This document shows, in pieces, positions 7,435 to 16,474 of a stretch of 64,000 bases of DNA. Source of the stretch: an uncultured Lachnospiraceae bacterium (GTDB taxonomy: Bacteria; Bacillota; Clostridia; Lachnospirales; Lachnospiraceae); contig CAKRVA010000001.1 in NCBI GenBank assembly GCA_934408585.1, positions 384,836 to 448,835 on the forward strand, in the 5' to 3' direction. The notes beneath the pieces were generated by a model that saw nothing but the letters and a program-made list of their open reading frames with translations, searched no databases and had not been told where the DNA came from. Position 1 is the first letter of the stretch; each line of letters begins with the position of its first letter. The position numbers and the translations under genes are program-made.

Positions 7435-7499
7435 CCCACACGATCGCAATGATCACAAGATCCTTAGTCTTGCTCGTCTGCCAGTTCCGACACTTCCGC
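7415..7499 (-). tRNA. tRNA-Leu (anticodon AAG)
   Basis: This 85-nt type II tRNA pairs GCGGAAG with CTTCCGC in the acceptor stem. The anticodon arm is CAAGA-CTAAGGA-TCTTG, giving anticodon AAG, with a long variable arm and the T arm GTGGG-TTCAAGT-CCCAT. Discriminator A is present; CCA is not encoded (TAGC follows). The large variable arm and anticodon identify leucine. A34 would normally be edited to inosine. Its 3' end is the island attachment site. Confidence 0.92.
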
Positions 7500-7519
7500 T
7501 TGACTTACGCCACGAATGA

Positions 7520-8069
7520 TATAATATCATTTCGTGGCTCATTCGTCAAGAGATTTTCCAAAATATTTTAATTCTATTTTACATTTGTAGATTTACAGAG
7601 TAAATGCAACACCTCGGTTGCATTTAGTTTGAAAGGAGCCCAAATATGAATAATCAAATCATAAACAGAAAATAATTATTTGTATAACACAACTGTTTAA
7701 AAAACAATTTGCATCTATCTTTTCCTTCCCAAACATATAAATGCTTGCAGATTGAAGACAATACGTTGAATGAGATAGATACCAAAAAGCATAATTGGCA
7801 ATCACATTTCGTTAATTTAAAAACAAAAGGAGATTTTTATTATTTTGAGGATTCTATTACTCCATCTGACATATATTAAAGCCGTTGTTGCACAATCGAT
7901 GATAACGATAATATAAAACTAATATATTAGAGTTTGTCAAGTAAAGCGTGTAAGTTTTCATTACCAATAACTTACACATTTTATATTACTCTCTTGTATA
8001 TTAGTCCCTTCTATTATTTTCAAGAATAATAAATCTATCATATGCTTCCTGTTCGGAAACTTCTTCTTC
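7520..8069 (+). other. Gene-poor stretch with one coding fragment
   Basis: A stop-free run at 7694-7879 (reads KCLQIEDNTLNEIDTKKHNW, ending DSITPSDIY) has no clear start, though a TTG at 7709 is in frame. It looks like the 3' remnant of a lost gene. A strong RBS at 7634-7640 precedes only an 8-codon frame. The remainder shows nothing recognisable. Confidence 0.3.
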
Positions 8070-8651
8070 TCATCTGTCTGTAAATGCAAAACTAACATGC
8101 TTATCTGTACGATAAACTACATATAAATGCGGAAATTTAAGTGAAGCAAGTTGAGCATTGTACTCTGTTCTACATTTTCCATTCCCATTTCCATCAACGG
8201 AATGTCTCAGCAAATGACTTCTATATGTACGATTAGGATCACGATTTTCATGTCGACAAACAGTGTCAATGCTTACACTTTTTAATTCTTCTGTCTGATT
8301 TGGAATATTGGGCTTAATGATATTTCCAATGTTTTCTATCAAAGCATTATACCATTCACCAGCGCCATTAGTACAATATTCAATATTAAAAAATCTACGT
8401 AATACTCCTTGCTTTACAGATAATCCATTTGAATTTGCTGGACAATCAATATAATCATCAAAATTATCTTTTTTTATTAAACGAACTCGTAACAAAGCAT
8501 ATTTATATTTTTCTTTTTTTCTATCCTCCGATGTCAAAAGACAAAATGCTATGTAACAATTTACACTATTATATGAGTAAGTTGTAGAAAAAACCGCAAT
8601 TTCATTATCCTTCATATTTTCTCTAAGGTTCTTTAAGTCTGCAAACGCCAT
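8070..8651 (-). CDS. Hypothetical protein (DUF6037-like)
   Basis: 193 aa, soluble. It starts MAFADLKNLRENMKDNEIAV after a strong RBS (AAAGGAGG); a longer frame from 8726 lacks one. The middle holds a probable structural core (YKYALLRVRLIKKDNFDDYI, then FFNIEYCTNGAGEWYNALIE). The overall look resembles DUF6037 proteins of Clostridia, but this is from memory and uncertain. It lies between two decayed regions, with the IS30 remnant upstream, so it probably belongs to accessory DNA. Function is unknown. Confidence 0.55.
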   Translation of the reverse strand: MAFADLKNLRENMKDNEIAVFSTTYSYNSVNCYIAFCLLTSEDRKKEKYKYALLRVRLIKKDNFDDYIDCPANSNGLSVKQGVLRRFFNIEYCTNGAGEWYNALIENIGNIIKPNIPNQTEELKSVSIDTVCRHENRDPNRTYRSHLLRHSVDGNGNGKCRTEYNAQLASLKFPHLYVVYRTDKHVSFAFTDR

Positions 8652-8894
8652 TATTTGCCCTCCTTTACTAATATTATATTTATCATATATACCATATACT
8701 CCGGTGGATTTCCCCCTTGTTCCCATTGTTGCAATGTACCAACAAGTAGATGAAATTTTTCTGCGATTTTAGACTGCAAAAGTCATGTCGATTTTCTTAA
8801 TACCTTTATTGACATTATACTTACAATCCTTATTTAAAATTTCCCCTTTATAGTCTGCTATAATTGCTATATACTTTTTTACCCGAGAAAATTT

Positions 8895-10020
8895 ATGTCT
8901 TCATTTAAACACCTTACAGATGAGCAACGAGCTCTGATAGAAGAACGCCTTAATCGCAAAATATCTATTCAGGCAATAACCAAGGAATTAAATAAATTAC
9001 TATCAACAATTTTGTGTGAAACACCAAACTATTCTGTAGCCATTCAACCTCAAGTAATGACTGGTCAGCCAAAAGACTGTCATTTTCAACACGTTTGTAA
9101 AGACACTAGTTGCAATCTTAATGTTATGCACGTCTATCATTGTGTACAAGGCACTGTGACAATTATAAGAAATCATCTTGTCCTTACACTGAATATTTCG
9201 CCTTTCCTTCATAATTATTGCAAATCTAATAATTTTTGCGCATATGATATAAAATTTATAAATCAACAGAAGTTCACTCTCAATATATTGACTCAATTCC
9301 ATCCTCATATTCCGTCTTTGATATAACCGCTGATAAATTGATGTAACAAACGCTTTAGCATCATCATTAATCAAGAATGGATTATCCCCATATCACATCA
9401 ATCAAACTCATCCAAAAGAACTTATTATTAGCAACGCAACTTTATGTCGAATGATTAATAAGAATATACTTGCCCTCAAGCATAAAACTTCGTAATAAAG
9501 TAAACTAAAGATCTTGGAGTAAAACCACACGCAATATATCTCCTCTGTCCACAACAAAAATCGGGCATTTTATGACAATTTTTTAAGCTACATAGCGAAA
9601 AAATGATGTTAAATATTACCGAAATGGATTGCGTAAAGGGAAGAAATCTGAAAAAGTAACTTTACTCACCCTAACACTTTCATCACTGTCATTCCAATTT
9701 ACTTCTATAATGGATAATCAAACTCCTAAAGCAATGGTATACACTTTAAATAAAACCAAGACTTCATTAGGATATGAGCAATTCAATCAAGATTTTCCTA
9801 TCATCCAGACCGATAATTGGACTGAATTTACTGATATTCTTGGTATGGAAGCTTCCTAGTGTAACAGGAACGCAACGAATCAAAATATTTTTCTGCGAGA
9901 CAAACAAGTCAGACGAAAAGGGTTCTTTTCAGGCTAAGCGTATTTAATTTAGCCCAAAATGCTTTACCTAATGATTTCTTCACACTATTAGGTATTAAAG
10001 AAATCCCAGCAAAAAAATAA
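8895..10020 (+). pseudogene. Decayed IS30-family transposase
   Basis: The N-terminus is clean IS30: MSSFKHLTDEQRALIEERLN then RKISIQAITKELNK, a helix-turn-helix. After a frameshift come scattered pieces of the Cys-rich linker (HVCKDTSCN), the DDE catalytic core (IQTDNWTEFTDILGMEAS; FFCETNKSDEKGSF, the usual 'SDEKG' motif) and the C-terminus (LPNDFFTLLGIKEIPAKK, stop at 10018-10020). Several frameshifts and stops break it, so it cannot make a transposase. Terminal inverted repeats could not be assigned with confidence. Confidence 0.8.
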
Positions 10021-10124
10021 TTTTAAGACCATCACTTATTAATAATTGTCAGAACTGCTGCAACATTCGCTAATAGGTGTTGCAATTACTAAAAAAATAT
10101 CATTGTATTTTACATTTGAATTTC

Positions 10125-11426
10125 CTAATAACGGGTATATACCTGCTCCGCATACTTTTCATCCATGCCAACATAGTATAAGAAACATTGTTCCTTATCA
10201 AATAAAATACGGAAATTGCTGGAATAATAATTGTCCATCGGTGGACGGAAAGAACCATTTTCCAAAAGTACATACTCATTCATATAATTAATACAGTATG
10301 CATAAATAACTCCATCCTGTTCATTTAATACCACATAGAGGTCTCCACTCAGTGCGCTGTCCGTAGATTTGTCAACGAGCATCAATACACACTCTTCTTT
10401 TCCATCCTCATTCATATCTACAAATGCATACTTTGCAACCTTCATTCCGGCGTCAGAATATTCATTTACCATATATGGAGCAAGATAGTCTTCAAATGCA
10501 AGCTCACCTGTCTCGCCACCGTAACCATCTGCAGATGCTCCGTACACCGTTCCGTTGTTATAGATTGCATCTAAGTAAATCTGTTCTCTCTCCTCATCAG
10601 GTTCCGTTGTACTATTAATATCCTTTTCAAGATTTTCCAGCCAGATTTCATATGTATCAATCGGAAGCATCTTCATGGCATCCATCATTGTCAAATACTC
10701 TGCTCCCGGTACAATTTCGGCAACCTCTGTATAAAAAGCATCCGGGTCCTCATCCAGATTTTCCTCAAATAAGTCTTCATAATACAGATTTCCATCTTCC
10801 ATGGTAATCTTCTGCATATACTGACTGCCCATATGTCCCCAGTCATAAATCACGCCATTTTCATCCGGACACGTATATAAACTGGAATGTCCCATTGAAA
10901 ATTCACCTACAAAAATAACTTCTGTTCCATCAAAGGTATAAACTCGACCATCATAATCTGCTTCACAGGTTCCGAATCTTACAATCAACTCCGGAATCTC
11001 ATCCTTATCTATATCATACAAATAATAGCCTGCTACTCCATATCCATATTCCAATAAAGAATCATAGTCAGAATCTCCCGGGTAATATCCAAAGAAAGGA
11101 AGGTCATCTCCAAAATTTCCCAGTACCAATTCGCCCATAAGATCTTTGTATGCCTGTTTCCATTCAGGTTCCTTCGCAAGAGAAACATCCTCTTCCGGCT
11201 CATCCTCCAGGACGTCTTCATCCGGCTCACTTTCCTGCTCCGGTGTCAAATCTGCTTCATCCATTTCTTCAATATCATCTATTTCTTCCTGTTCCTCATT
11301 ATCCAGCGCTGCTCTCTCATTATCTATAGAATCCAGCATCATCTGTGAAACTCTTATTACAGAACTGCATCCTGTCAGAGAGAACATCAATACTACTACA
11401 CACAATAAACTAACAATTCTTTTCAT
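10125..11426 (-). CDS. Putative lipoprotein with EF-hand-like motifs
   Basis: The N-terminus MKRIVSLLCVVVLMFSLTGC is a lipoprotein signal with lipobox LTGC, so the mature protein is anchored outside the membrane. A Glu/Asp-rich linker (about 35-85) follows. The body contains two calcium-loop-like segments (DIDKDEIPELIVRF near 140 and DMNEDGKEECVLML near 350), as in VCBS/EF-hand-like secreted proteins of Lachnospiraceae. RBS GAGAGGGG precedes the ATG. It lies 19 bp after the CmpB-like gene and is probably translated from the same message. Its ligand is unknown. Confidence 0.8.
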   Translation of the reverse strand: MKRIVSLLCVVVLMFSLTGCSSVIRVSQMMLDSIDNERAALDNEEQEEIDDIEEMDEADLTPEQESEPDEDVLEDEPEEDVSLAKEPEWKQAYKDLMGELVLGNFGDDLPFFGYYPGDSDYDSLLEYGYGVAGYYLYDIDKDEIPELIVRFGTCEADYDGRVYTFDGTEVIFVGEFSMGHSSLYTCPDENGVIYDWGHMGSQYMQKITMEDGNLYYEDLFEENLDEDPDAFYTEVAEIVPGAEYLTMMDAMKMLPIDTYEIWLENLEKDINSTTEPDEEREQIYLDAIYNNGTVYGASADGYGGETGELAFEDYLAPYMVNEYSDAGMKVAKYAFVDMNEDGKEECVLMLVDKSTDSALSGDLYVVLNEQDGVIYAYCINYMNEYVLLENGSFRPPMDNYYSSNFRILFDKEQCFLYYVGMDEKYAEQVYTRY

Positions 11427-11445
11427 CCTTTTCCCCTCTCGGTAT

Positions 11446-12360
11446 CTACTTTTCCTTCTTATTACTAATTGCTTTCTTCAATGCTTCCAATGCTTCCGCA
11501 TATTTTCCGGATGTCATTGTCGGATTACCTTTAATTAATCCTCTCTGGAAAATATCCTTTACCTTACGGAACTGACTGTCATGTTCCTTTTCAATAAAGT
11601 AACGGTGTTTCAATTCGCTGATTTCTTCCCGGGCAGCCAAAAGCTTTTCGGATGGATTTACGCGAAGCTTTTCTTTTACAAGATGGAACCGTTCTTCAAT
11701 TCCTTCCATTAATACATTCACACGGTCCGTCTTTTCCTGCTTATATGTTTCAATGTCATCATTGGCAACTGCAATAATCACATCCAAACGCTTCTGAATC
11801 CGCTCCATCTCTTCTTTTGCCTTTTCAAGTCCAACCAGGACATTGCGCAAATCCAGTGCTGCTTTAAATGATAACGTAAAGTCAACCACAATTCCTAAGG
11901 AAATCAGTACCGTCAAAATGGTAATCACATTCGTTGGAATTTTAAAGACTACCTTTTCTACCAGCTTATGTAAAAAAGCAGTCATAAATATCGTCAATCC
12001 GCCCCATGCCAGCGTTGAGGAAAGACAGATAACACCTTTGTAATTAAATTTCTGTTTGGAATAATCCCAATATCTGACCTTAAACAATGCTTCCATTGTC
12101 AGACCGGTAACCAGCTCCAGCAATGTTGCTCCTACACAACCTGCCAGATAAGTCAGAAACAAATTGTCCTGAAACGGCATGGAAACTACGAGCATCATAA
12201 TTGCGCCGGAACCATAGATAGGAAGAAACGGTCCACGCATAAATCCCCTGTTGACAAACTTTCTTTTACAGATGGAAACATAGGTACTTTCAAATACCCA
12301 GCCAAAAAAACAGTAAAAGTAGAAGAAAAATAACCATTGAATTACGGAATAATGATACAT
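11446..12360 (-). CDS. CmpB-type putative ABC transporter membrane protein
   Basis: The N-terminal ~150 residues carry several membrane helices and the family signature (FGWVFESTYVSICKRKFVNR, GFMRGPFLPIYGSGA, LELVTGLTMEALFKVRYWDY) of the 'ABC_trans_CmpB' domain (PF06541), annotated as a putative ABC-transporter permease but of unproven function. The C-terminal half (~residues 175-300) is cytoplasmic and helical/coiled-coil (RNVLVGLEKAKEEMERIQKR onward), ending with a Lys-rich tail. The gene follows the GTPase at 12396-13325 by 35 bp and precedes the lipoprotein by 19 bp on the same strand. Confidence 0.85.
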   Translation of the reverse strand: MYHYSVIQWLFFFYFYCFFGWVFESTYVSICKRKFVNRGFMRGPFLPIYGSGAIMMLVVSMPFQDNLFLTYLAGCVGATLLELVTGLTMEALFKVRYWDYSKQKFNYKGVICLSSTLAWGGLTIFMTAFLHKLVEKVVFKIPTNVITILTVLISLGIVVDFTLSFKAALDLRNVLVGLEKAKEEMERIQKRLDVIIAVANDDIETYKQEKTDRVNVLMEGIEERFHLVKEKLRVNPSEKLLAAREEISELKHRYFIEKEHDSQFRKVKDIFQRGLIKGNPTMTSGKYAEALEALKKAISNKKEK

Positions 12361-12395
12361 CGGCTCAAATTCCTTTCTCTTTGTGTGTTATCCGG

Positions 12396-13325
12396 TTACG
12401 AAAAGCTAATGACCTCTTCTTTGGGAGCATTGGTAAGTTCCACACGAATAGCCTTTAATACAGGTCCTTCGCCTTCATAATCTGCAAAATATTCTTTTGC
12501 AACCTTTGCTGTTACCTTTACCCATTGCTTATTTCTTAATGTATTTGCCTTATCGTACTCACAGGCAAATCCTAGAAAAGCCATATCTTCTGCACAACAT
12601 GTCATTGCCATACGTCCCGGAATAAAATATCCCTTAGGGAATTCCTCCGGCACCAGTACCATGCCAACAAACTGAATCGTTTTTCCGATATAACGCTCCA
12701 GATTATCCATGCAATCCAGATACCAGATTCCAAAGCCCTGATTATCCAGTTCAATAATTGGTGCATCCAATTTATAAGGTAAATCCTCTTCAAAAATCTG
12801 ATTTACTTCTCCCTGCGAATCCTCGAAGATAATCTCTGCCTGTGGATTCACTGCTTTTACATTTCTCCGATAAGAGGCCAAATCGTTAATACCATCACAG
12901 CGGTTAAAAATAATCATCTCTGATTTCCGAATCATTTCTGCAAGCAATGACCGCATATTGGTATAATACATCGGGAATGTTGATGCGTCGATTGTCGTAA
13001 TCTGCTGTTCTACCGACCAATGGAAGGGAAGCTTCATATTTTTAAAATTCCACATTCCATTATATTCAATGATGATTCGCTCGGGTTTATACTTTTTTTC
13101 CAATTCAACGAGATTGGTTGTTGTAAACGCCTCTTCATCATCAATTACTTCCATAATTGTTTTGCTTTGGGCAAGAAGCTGTTCATCATATTCTTCTTCT
13201 CCTTCTTCGCAAACAATCAGTAAGGTCTTCCCTTTTGTTTGAAAATACGGTTGTGCAAGCGTATAACTGATAAATTCTGTTTTACCGCTTTCCAAAAAAC
13301 CATTTACAATAAATACCGGTTTCAT
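12396..13325 (-). CDS. COG0523-like GTPase fused to a TIGR03943-like domain
   Basis: The N-terminal part is a CobW/YjiA-like P-loop GTPase (Walker A GFLESGKTEF at ~9-18; IIEYNGMWN; IIFNRCDG as the guanine-specificity loop). The usual CxCC metal motif is absent; an acidic stretch CEEGEEEYDEQL stands in its place. The C-terminal ~90 residues (FVGMVLVPEEFPKGYFIPGR, then MAMTCCAEDMAFLGFACEY) resemble the C-terminal domain of TIGR03943/DUF1980 membrane proteins that are normally encoded beside such GTPases. The fusion suggests a metal-handling role. It lies 22 bp downstream of the His-rich GTPase. Confidence 0.82.
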   Translation of the reverse strand: MKPVFIVNGFLESGKTEFISYTLAQPYFQTKGKTLLIVCEEGEEEYDEQLLAQSKTIMEVIDDEEAFTTTNLVELEKKYKPERIIIEYNGMWNFKNMKLPFHWSVEQQITTIDASTFPMYYTNMRSLLAEMIRKSEMIIFNRCDGINDLASYRRNVKAVNPQAEIIFEDSQGEVNQIFEEDLPYKLDAPIIELDNQGFGIWYLDCMDNLERYIGKTIQFVGMVLVPEEFPKGYFIPGRMAMTCCAEDMAFLGFACEYDKANTLRNKQWVKVTAKVAKEYFADYEGEGPVLKAIRVELTNAPKEEVISFS

Positions 13326-13347
13326 TTATTCTGTTCCTCTCCAACTT

Positions 13348-14490
13348 TTACTTGCTAAACAATTCTTTCAAATGCTCTTCCTGAAGCTTGGCCCCAATGA
13401 CGCAGAACTTTCCGGTCACATCCGGCTTGCCATCACGGACATTACTCTCACCTGGCACATAATCAAAATAGATAAATCCGCCTTCTACATTTGGAATCAT
13501 TCCCTTGGCACGAAGAACCATTCCGTATTTCTTATCATCCTCAAGTGCTTTCAGGATATTTTCAATTTCTTCTTTACTATATGCATCCGGAGTCTCCATT
13601 CCCCAGCTTCCAAATACTTCATCGGCATGATGATGCTCATGATCGTGGTCATGACATCCGCAGGTACATCCCTCGCCATGTTCATGATGATGCTCATGCT
13701 CTTCATGGTCGTGATCATGATGATGCTCGTGCTCCTCATGGTCATGGTCGTGATGATGCTCATGTTCTTCATGGTCGTGATCATGATGATGCTCGTGCTC
13801 CTCATGGTCATGGTCGTGGTCATGATGATGTTCATGTTCATGGTCATGCTCACGCTCCTTCATAAGCTCTGCCATCATTTCTGCCTCTAAATCACTTGCT
13901 CCCTCAATCGTATTCAAAATATCCTTGCCATCCAGCTCCTCCCATGGTGTTGTCACAATGGTAGCCTTGCTGTTATGCTCACGGATTAACTCTACTGCCT
14001 TTTTCAGCTTGTCCTCAGAAATATTTCCGGTTCTGCTCAGGATAATTGTTCCTGCATGTTCAATCTGATTAATGAAAAATTCTCCAAAATTCTTAATATA
14101 CATCTTACATTTTGATGCATCTACGACTGCTACGGCACTGTTTAACTGCACTTCATGGTTATCAATTACATCCTGTACTGCTTTCATAACATCCGAAAGC
14201 TTTCCTACACCTGAAGGCTCAATCAGAATTCTCTCCGGTGCATATGTCTTCATAACTTCTTTCAGGGAGGCTCCAAAATCTCCTACCAGAGAGCAGCAGA
14301 TACAACCGGAATTCATTTCTTTGATTTCAATTCCTGCATCCTTCAAAAATCCACCATCAATACCAATTTCGCCAAACTCATTCTCAATCAAGACTACTTT
14401 TGTATTGTTTAATGCTTCTCCTAAAAGCTTTTTAATTAAAGTTGTTTTTCCTGCACCCAGAAATCCGGATACGATGTCAATTTTTGTCAT
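13348..14490 (-). CDS. COG0523 GTPase with His-rich metal-binding insert
   Basis: CobW/HypB/UreG-superfamily GTPase, probably a zinc (or other divalent-metal) chaperone. Walker A GFLGAGKTTL (10-19) and the metal-binding C63-x-C65-C66 in NSGCICCSL are present, as is a downstream IEPSGVGK Walker-B region. From ~210 to 285 there is an extreme His/Asp/Glu-rich segment, including four copies of an 11-residue unit (EEHEHHHDHDH) and a CTCGC motif, able to bind many metal ions. The C-terminal CobW_C domain follows (VLRAKGMIPN.. to the end). RBS AGAGG precedes the ATG. It is the first gene of the run to 10125. No clear Zur box was found. Confidence 0.93.
   Translation of the reverse strand: MTKIDIVSGFLGAGKTTLIKKLLGEALNNTKVVLIENEFGEIGIDGGFLKDAGIEIKEMNSGCICCSLVGDFGASLKEVMKTYAPERILIEPSGVGKLSDVMKAVQDVIDNHEVQLNSAVAVVDASKCKMYIKNFGEFFINQIEHAGTIILSRTGNISEDKLKKAVELIREHNSKATIVTTPWEELDGKDILNTIEGASDLEAEMMAELMKEREHDHEHEHHHDHDHDHEEHEHHHDHDHEEHEHHHDHDHEEHEHHHDHDHEEHEHHHEHGEGCTCGCHDHDHEHHHADEVFGSWGMETPDAYSKEEIENILKALEDDKKYGMVLRAKGMIPNVEGGFIYFDYVPGESNVRDGKPDVTGKFCVIGAKLQEEHLKELFSK
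13693..13824 (-). repeat. Four tandem 33-bp repeats encoding the His-rich segment
   Basis: Units start at 13693, 13726, 13759 and 13792. They alternate between two sequence variants (1=3, 2=4 almost exactly), giving a 66-bp higher-order period. The in-frame 33-bp unit allows copy-number change without a frameshift. Confidence 0.9.
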
Positions 14491-14601
14491 TTTAAAAACC
14501 TCTTTTCTATTACTTTTATCTATTTTATAGTTGCTATCATTTGCAAGATATTATAGTCTTTTGCGCTATCAAAGTCAAATAAGCGCACCATGACACATGC
14601 G

Positions 14602-15723
14602 CTATTTTTCCGACGCACAAAAGTCTTCCAAAAATCTGCAAATATCTTCTGCTGCATGTGCATTTACCCACTTATGCTGCCTCTTAATCATCATTTCTTT
14701 TGCCTCATCACTACCCAGCTCATCAAGAGCCCTAAAAAGTCGTTCTTTGGACTTTCCGGTTGGAATACTCATACCACGCTTTTTAAAGCATCGCTGATTT
14801 TTTGTTTCACATCCCGGAATCGGTGAAATATGAATTATGGGTACTCCCGCCGTTGCCGCTTCAGAAGAAGAAAGTCCACCGGGCTTGGAAAGATAAACAT
14901 CACATACCCGCAAATAATCTGCCATTTTATCCGTAAACTGTACCGGAAGTAATTGCTCATTGTTAAGTTTACATAACTTCTTATATAAGGATTTAGAGCT
15001 TCCGCAAATCACAATAACCGAAACCTCAGGCTGCTCCTTATACTTTGCAAGTAAAGCCTCCACAATTTTGCGGATATGTCCTGCTCCCATACTGCCGCCT
15101 GCCACAAGGATGTATCGTTTTTCTGTTGCAAGACCAAGCTCCGCTGCCGCTTCTTTACGACTTTTGGATACTGTAAACTCTCTTGCCACCGGAATTCCAA
15201 TCGGATAAAGCTTTTCTTCCTCAATTCCATAATGGAGAAATTCCTTCTTCAGGGATTCCATCGGAATAATGTATGCATCGCAGTCGGTTTCTTCGGTAAA
15301 CGGAATACATGCATAATCTGTTGCAACAAAAACAGTCTTCGGAAGGCTGATTCCGCTTCTTTTTAAAAGAGTAATCATTTCTGCCGGATAAAGATGTGTT
15401 GTTACAATAATGTCAAAATGGTTTTCCTGTAAATACTGATTCAGACAAAATGCCGCGTTCTTATTGATATGATATACCGGAGAATGTCCCGGAAGTCTTC
15501 GGTATCCCTGGGCAATTCCATAAATGAAGCCAAAAAAACGGGGCATTTTTTTCGCAATAAAAATATAAAGATTATCAATGACTCTTGTAAGTGTCATGCT
15601 TTTCAGCAAATATGGGTTCATCATGTGAGCATGATGTCCCTGCCGTTCCAGTTCCTCCTGTATGGCCTTTGCTGCGGAATTGTGACCTCCACCGGTGCCA
15701 CATGATAAAATCAGTGCGTCCAT
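14602..15723 (-). CDS. GT28 diacylglycerol glucosyltransferase (UgtP/MGDG-synthase type)
   Basis: Glycosyltransferase that adds sugar from UDP-glucose or UDP-galactose to diacylglycerol, making membrane glycolipids. The N-terminal domain begins with the acceptor-binding loop LSCGTGGGHNSAAKAI, and VTTHLYPAEMITLL and VATDYACIPF follow. The C-terminal nucleotide-sugar domain holds LVAGGSMGAGHI and the donor-binding SKPGGLSSSEAATAGVP. Length of 373 aa is normal. Its start overlaps the end of the plsY-like gene by 13 bp, with no strong RBS, which points to translational coupling. The pairing with PlsY fits a membrane-lipid role. Confidence 0.9.
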   Translation of the reverse strand: MDALILSCGTGGGHNSAAKAIQEELERQGHHAHMMNPYLLKSMTLTRVIDNLYIFIAKKMPRFFGFIYGIAQGYRRLPGHSPVYHINKNAAFCLNQYLQENHFDIIVTTHLYPAEMITLLKRSGISLPKTVFVATDYACIPFTEETDCDAYIIPMESLKKEFLHYGIEEEKLYPIGIPVAREFTVSKSRKEAAAELGLATEKRYILVAGGSMGAGHIRKIVEALLAKYKEQPEVSVIVICGSSKSLYKKLCKLNNEQLLPVQFTDKMADYLRVCDVYLSKPGGLSSSEAATAGVPIIHISPIPGCETKNQRCFKKRGMSIPTGKSKERLFRALDELGSDEAKEMMIKRQHKWVNAHAAEDICRFLEDFCASEK

Positions 15724-16328
15724 AATACTTTAATTCGCATCCTTTCCTTTGGTTCTTTACTTTTCATCAAACGTGTAACAACGGTAACCGTAATCAGTAA
15801 AAATCCACCTTTCACTGCCACAGCTATTGTTGAAAATGCAAAAATCATCATTGTTACAAAATACGTAACAAAGGTTCTGTAATAATGGGGCTGGATGCAT
15901 ATCACAAGTGAAAAGAACAAAAAGCTTATCACAAGAACCAATACAGGTGTCCAGTACGGAATCAATGCAAGCAGTACACCAAACGTTACTGCGATTGCTT
16001 TTCCACCGTGAAACTTATAAAGAATCGGATAGGCATGTCCAATGACCGGTGCTACAATGACAAATGCCGTAGATAATTGAAGCAGCGCTTCAGGACCCAC
16101 CATTTGAAGATAGAGCCAGACCGGAACAAATCCCTTCATCAAATCACAAAGCAACGTTAAGACACCACACCAGAAGCCACCCTGCAAAAAGGCATTTGCA
16201 GTTCCCGGATTTCCATCCTTACTGTTTTCTGTGATATTTTCTTTTTTCAAAATTTCTCCCCATAACCTGGCATATAGGACTCCGCCGGAAATATAACCAA
16301 GTATGGAAAAAAACAATATCTTTTGCAT
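15711..16328 (-). CDS. plsY: PlsY-type glycerol-3-phosphate acyltransferase
   Basis: Integral membrane enzyme that transfers an acyl group from acyl-phosphate to glycerol-3-phosphate, the first step of phospholipid synthesis. Five or so hydrophobic segments are present with the conserved loops: SGGVLYARLWG, DGNPGTANAF (G3P-binding N-P-G-x-x-N) and GHAYPILYKFHGGKAIAV. A frame exists from GTG at 16337, but AGAGGTGG is well placed for the ATG at 16328. It is the upstream partner of the glycolipid glucosyltransferase. Many genomes have a second, more canonical plsY; this copy could be specialised. Confidence 0.87.
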   Translation of the reverse strand: MQKILFFSILGYISGGVLYARLWGEILKKENITENSKDGNPGTANAFLQGGFWCGVLTLLCDLMKGFVPVWLYLQMVGPEALLQLSTAFVIVAPVIGHAYPILYKFHGGKAIAVTFGVLLALIPYWTPVLVLVISFLFFSLVICIQPHYYRTFVTYFVTMMIFAFSTIAVAVKGGFLLITVTVVTRLMKSKEPKERMRIKVLWTH

Positions 16329-16411
16329 CTCGTCCACCTCTTTGTCCTATTTGAATATAGTTTATCAAAAGATTTCATAAATGCCTAGTCATTCTTATTG
16401 GAATTTTTCTA

Positions 16412-16442
16412 TTGACTCTACAACTAATGTAGAGTTTATAAT
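16412..16442 (+). promoter_or_regulatory. MerR-type promoter with operator in a 19-bp spacer
   Basis: TTGACT (16412-16417) and TATAAT (16437-16442) are 19 bp apart, longer than the optimal 17. A perfect inverted repeat CTCTACA-ACTAA-TGTAGAG (16416-16434) fills the spacer. Promoters of this build are untwisted and activated by MerR-family regulators. It drives the MATE pump gene, and the MerR gene follows in the same operon. Confidence 0.9.
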
Positions 16443-16474
16443 GACATATAGTTTTTTAAAGGAGTATTACAGTT

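Larger units (their letters stand above)
7082..7519 (+). pseudogene. N-terminally truncated tyrosine recombinase (integrase)
   Basis: Only the C-terminal catalytic part remains. FRFHDLRHYSASIIHAIGVP holds the H-x-L-R-H signature, RGGWSSDMTLKSIYRGA holds the Trp of the third motif and the nucleophile Tyr, and a tail MQHEMQHKK follows. The core-binding domain and the first catalytic Arg are missing, and no start codon belongs to the remnant. The frame runs on through the tRNA-Leu gene, typical of integrases next to their tRNA target. It was the integrase of the island at about 4.8-7.4 kb. It cannot be active in this form. Confidence 0.8.

Noticed and set aside
9003..9374. Minus-strand 123-codon frame in the IS30 remnant
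   Set aside because: The opposite strand carries recognisable transposase pieces; this frame has no RBS and no family-like motif.
13693..13824. Possible CRISPR-like array
   Set aside because: The 33-bp units are directly adjacent, have no spacers and encode the GTPase insert.
13372..13890. Long plus-strand open frames opposite the His-rich GTPase gene
   Set aside because: They are antisense readings of the repetitive His/Asp codons, giving Met/Val-rich or His-rich nonsense without RBS.
14491..14600. Zur or Fur box upstream of the His-rich GTPase
   Set aside because: No convincing 7-1-7 or Zur-type palindrome could be found; only AT-rich promoter-like sequence.
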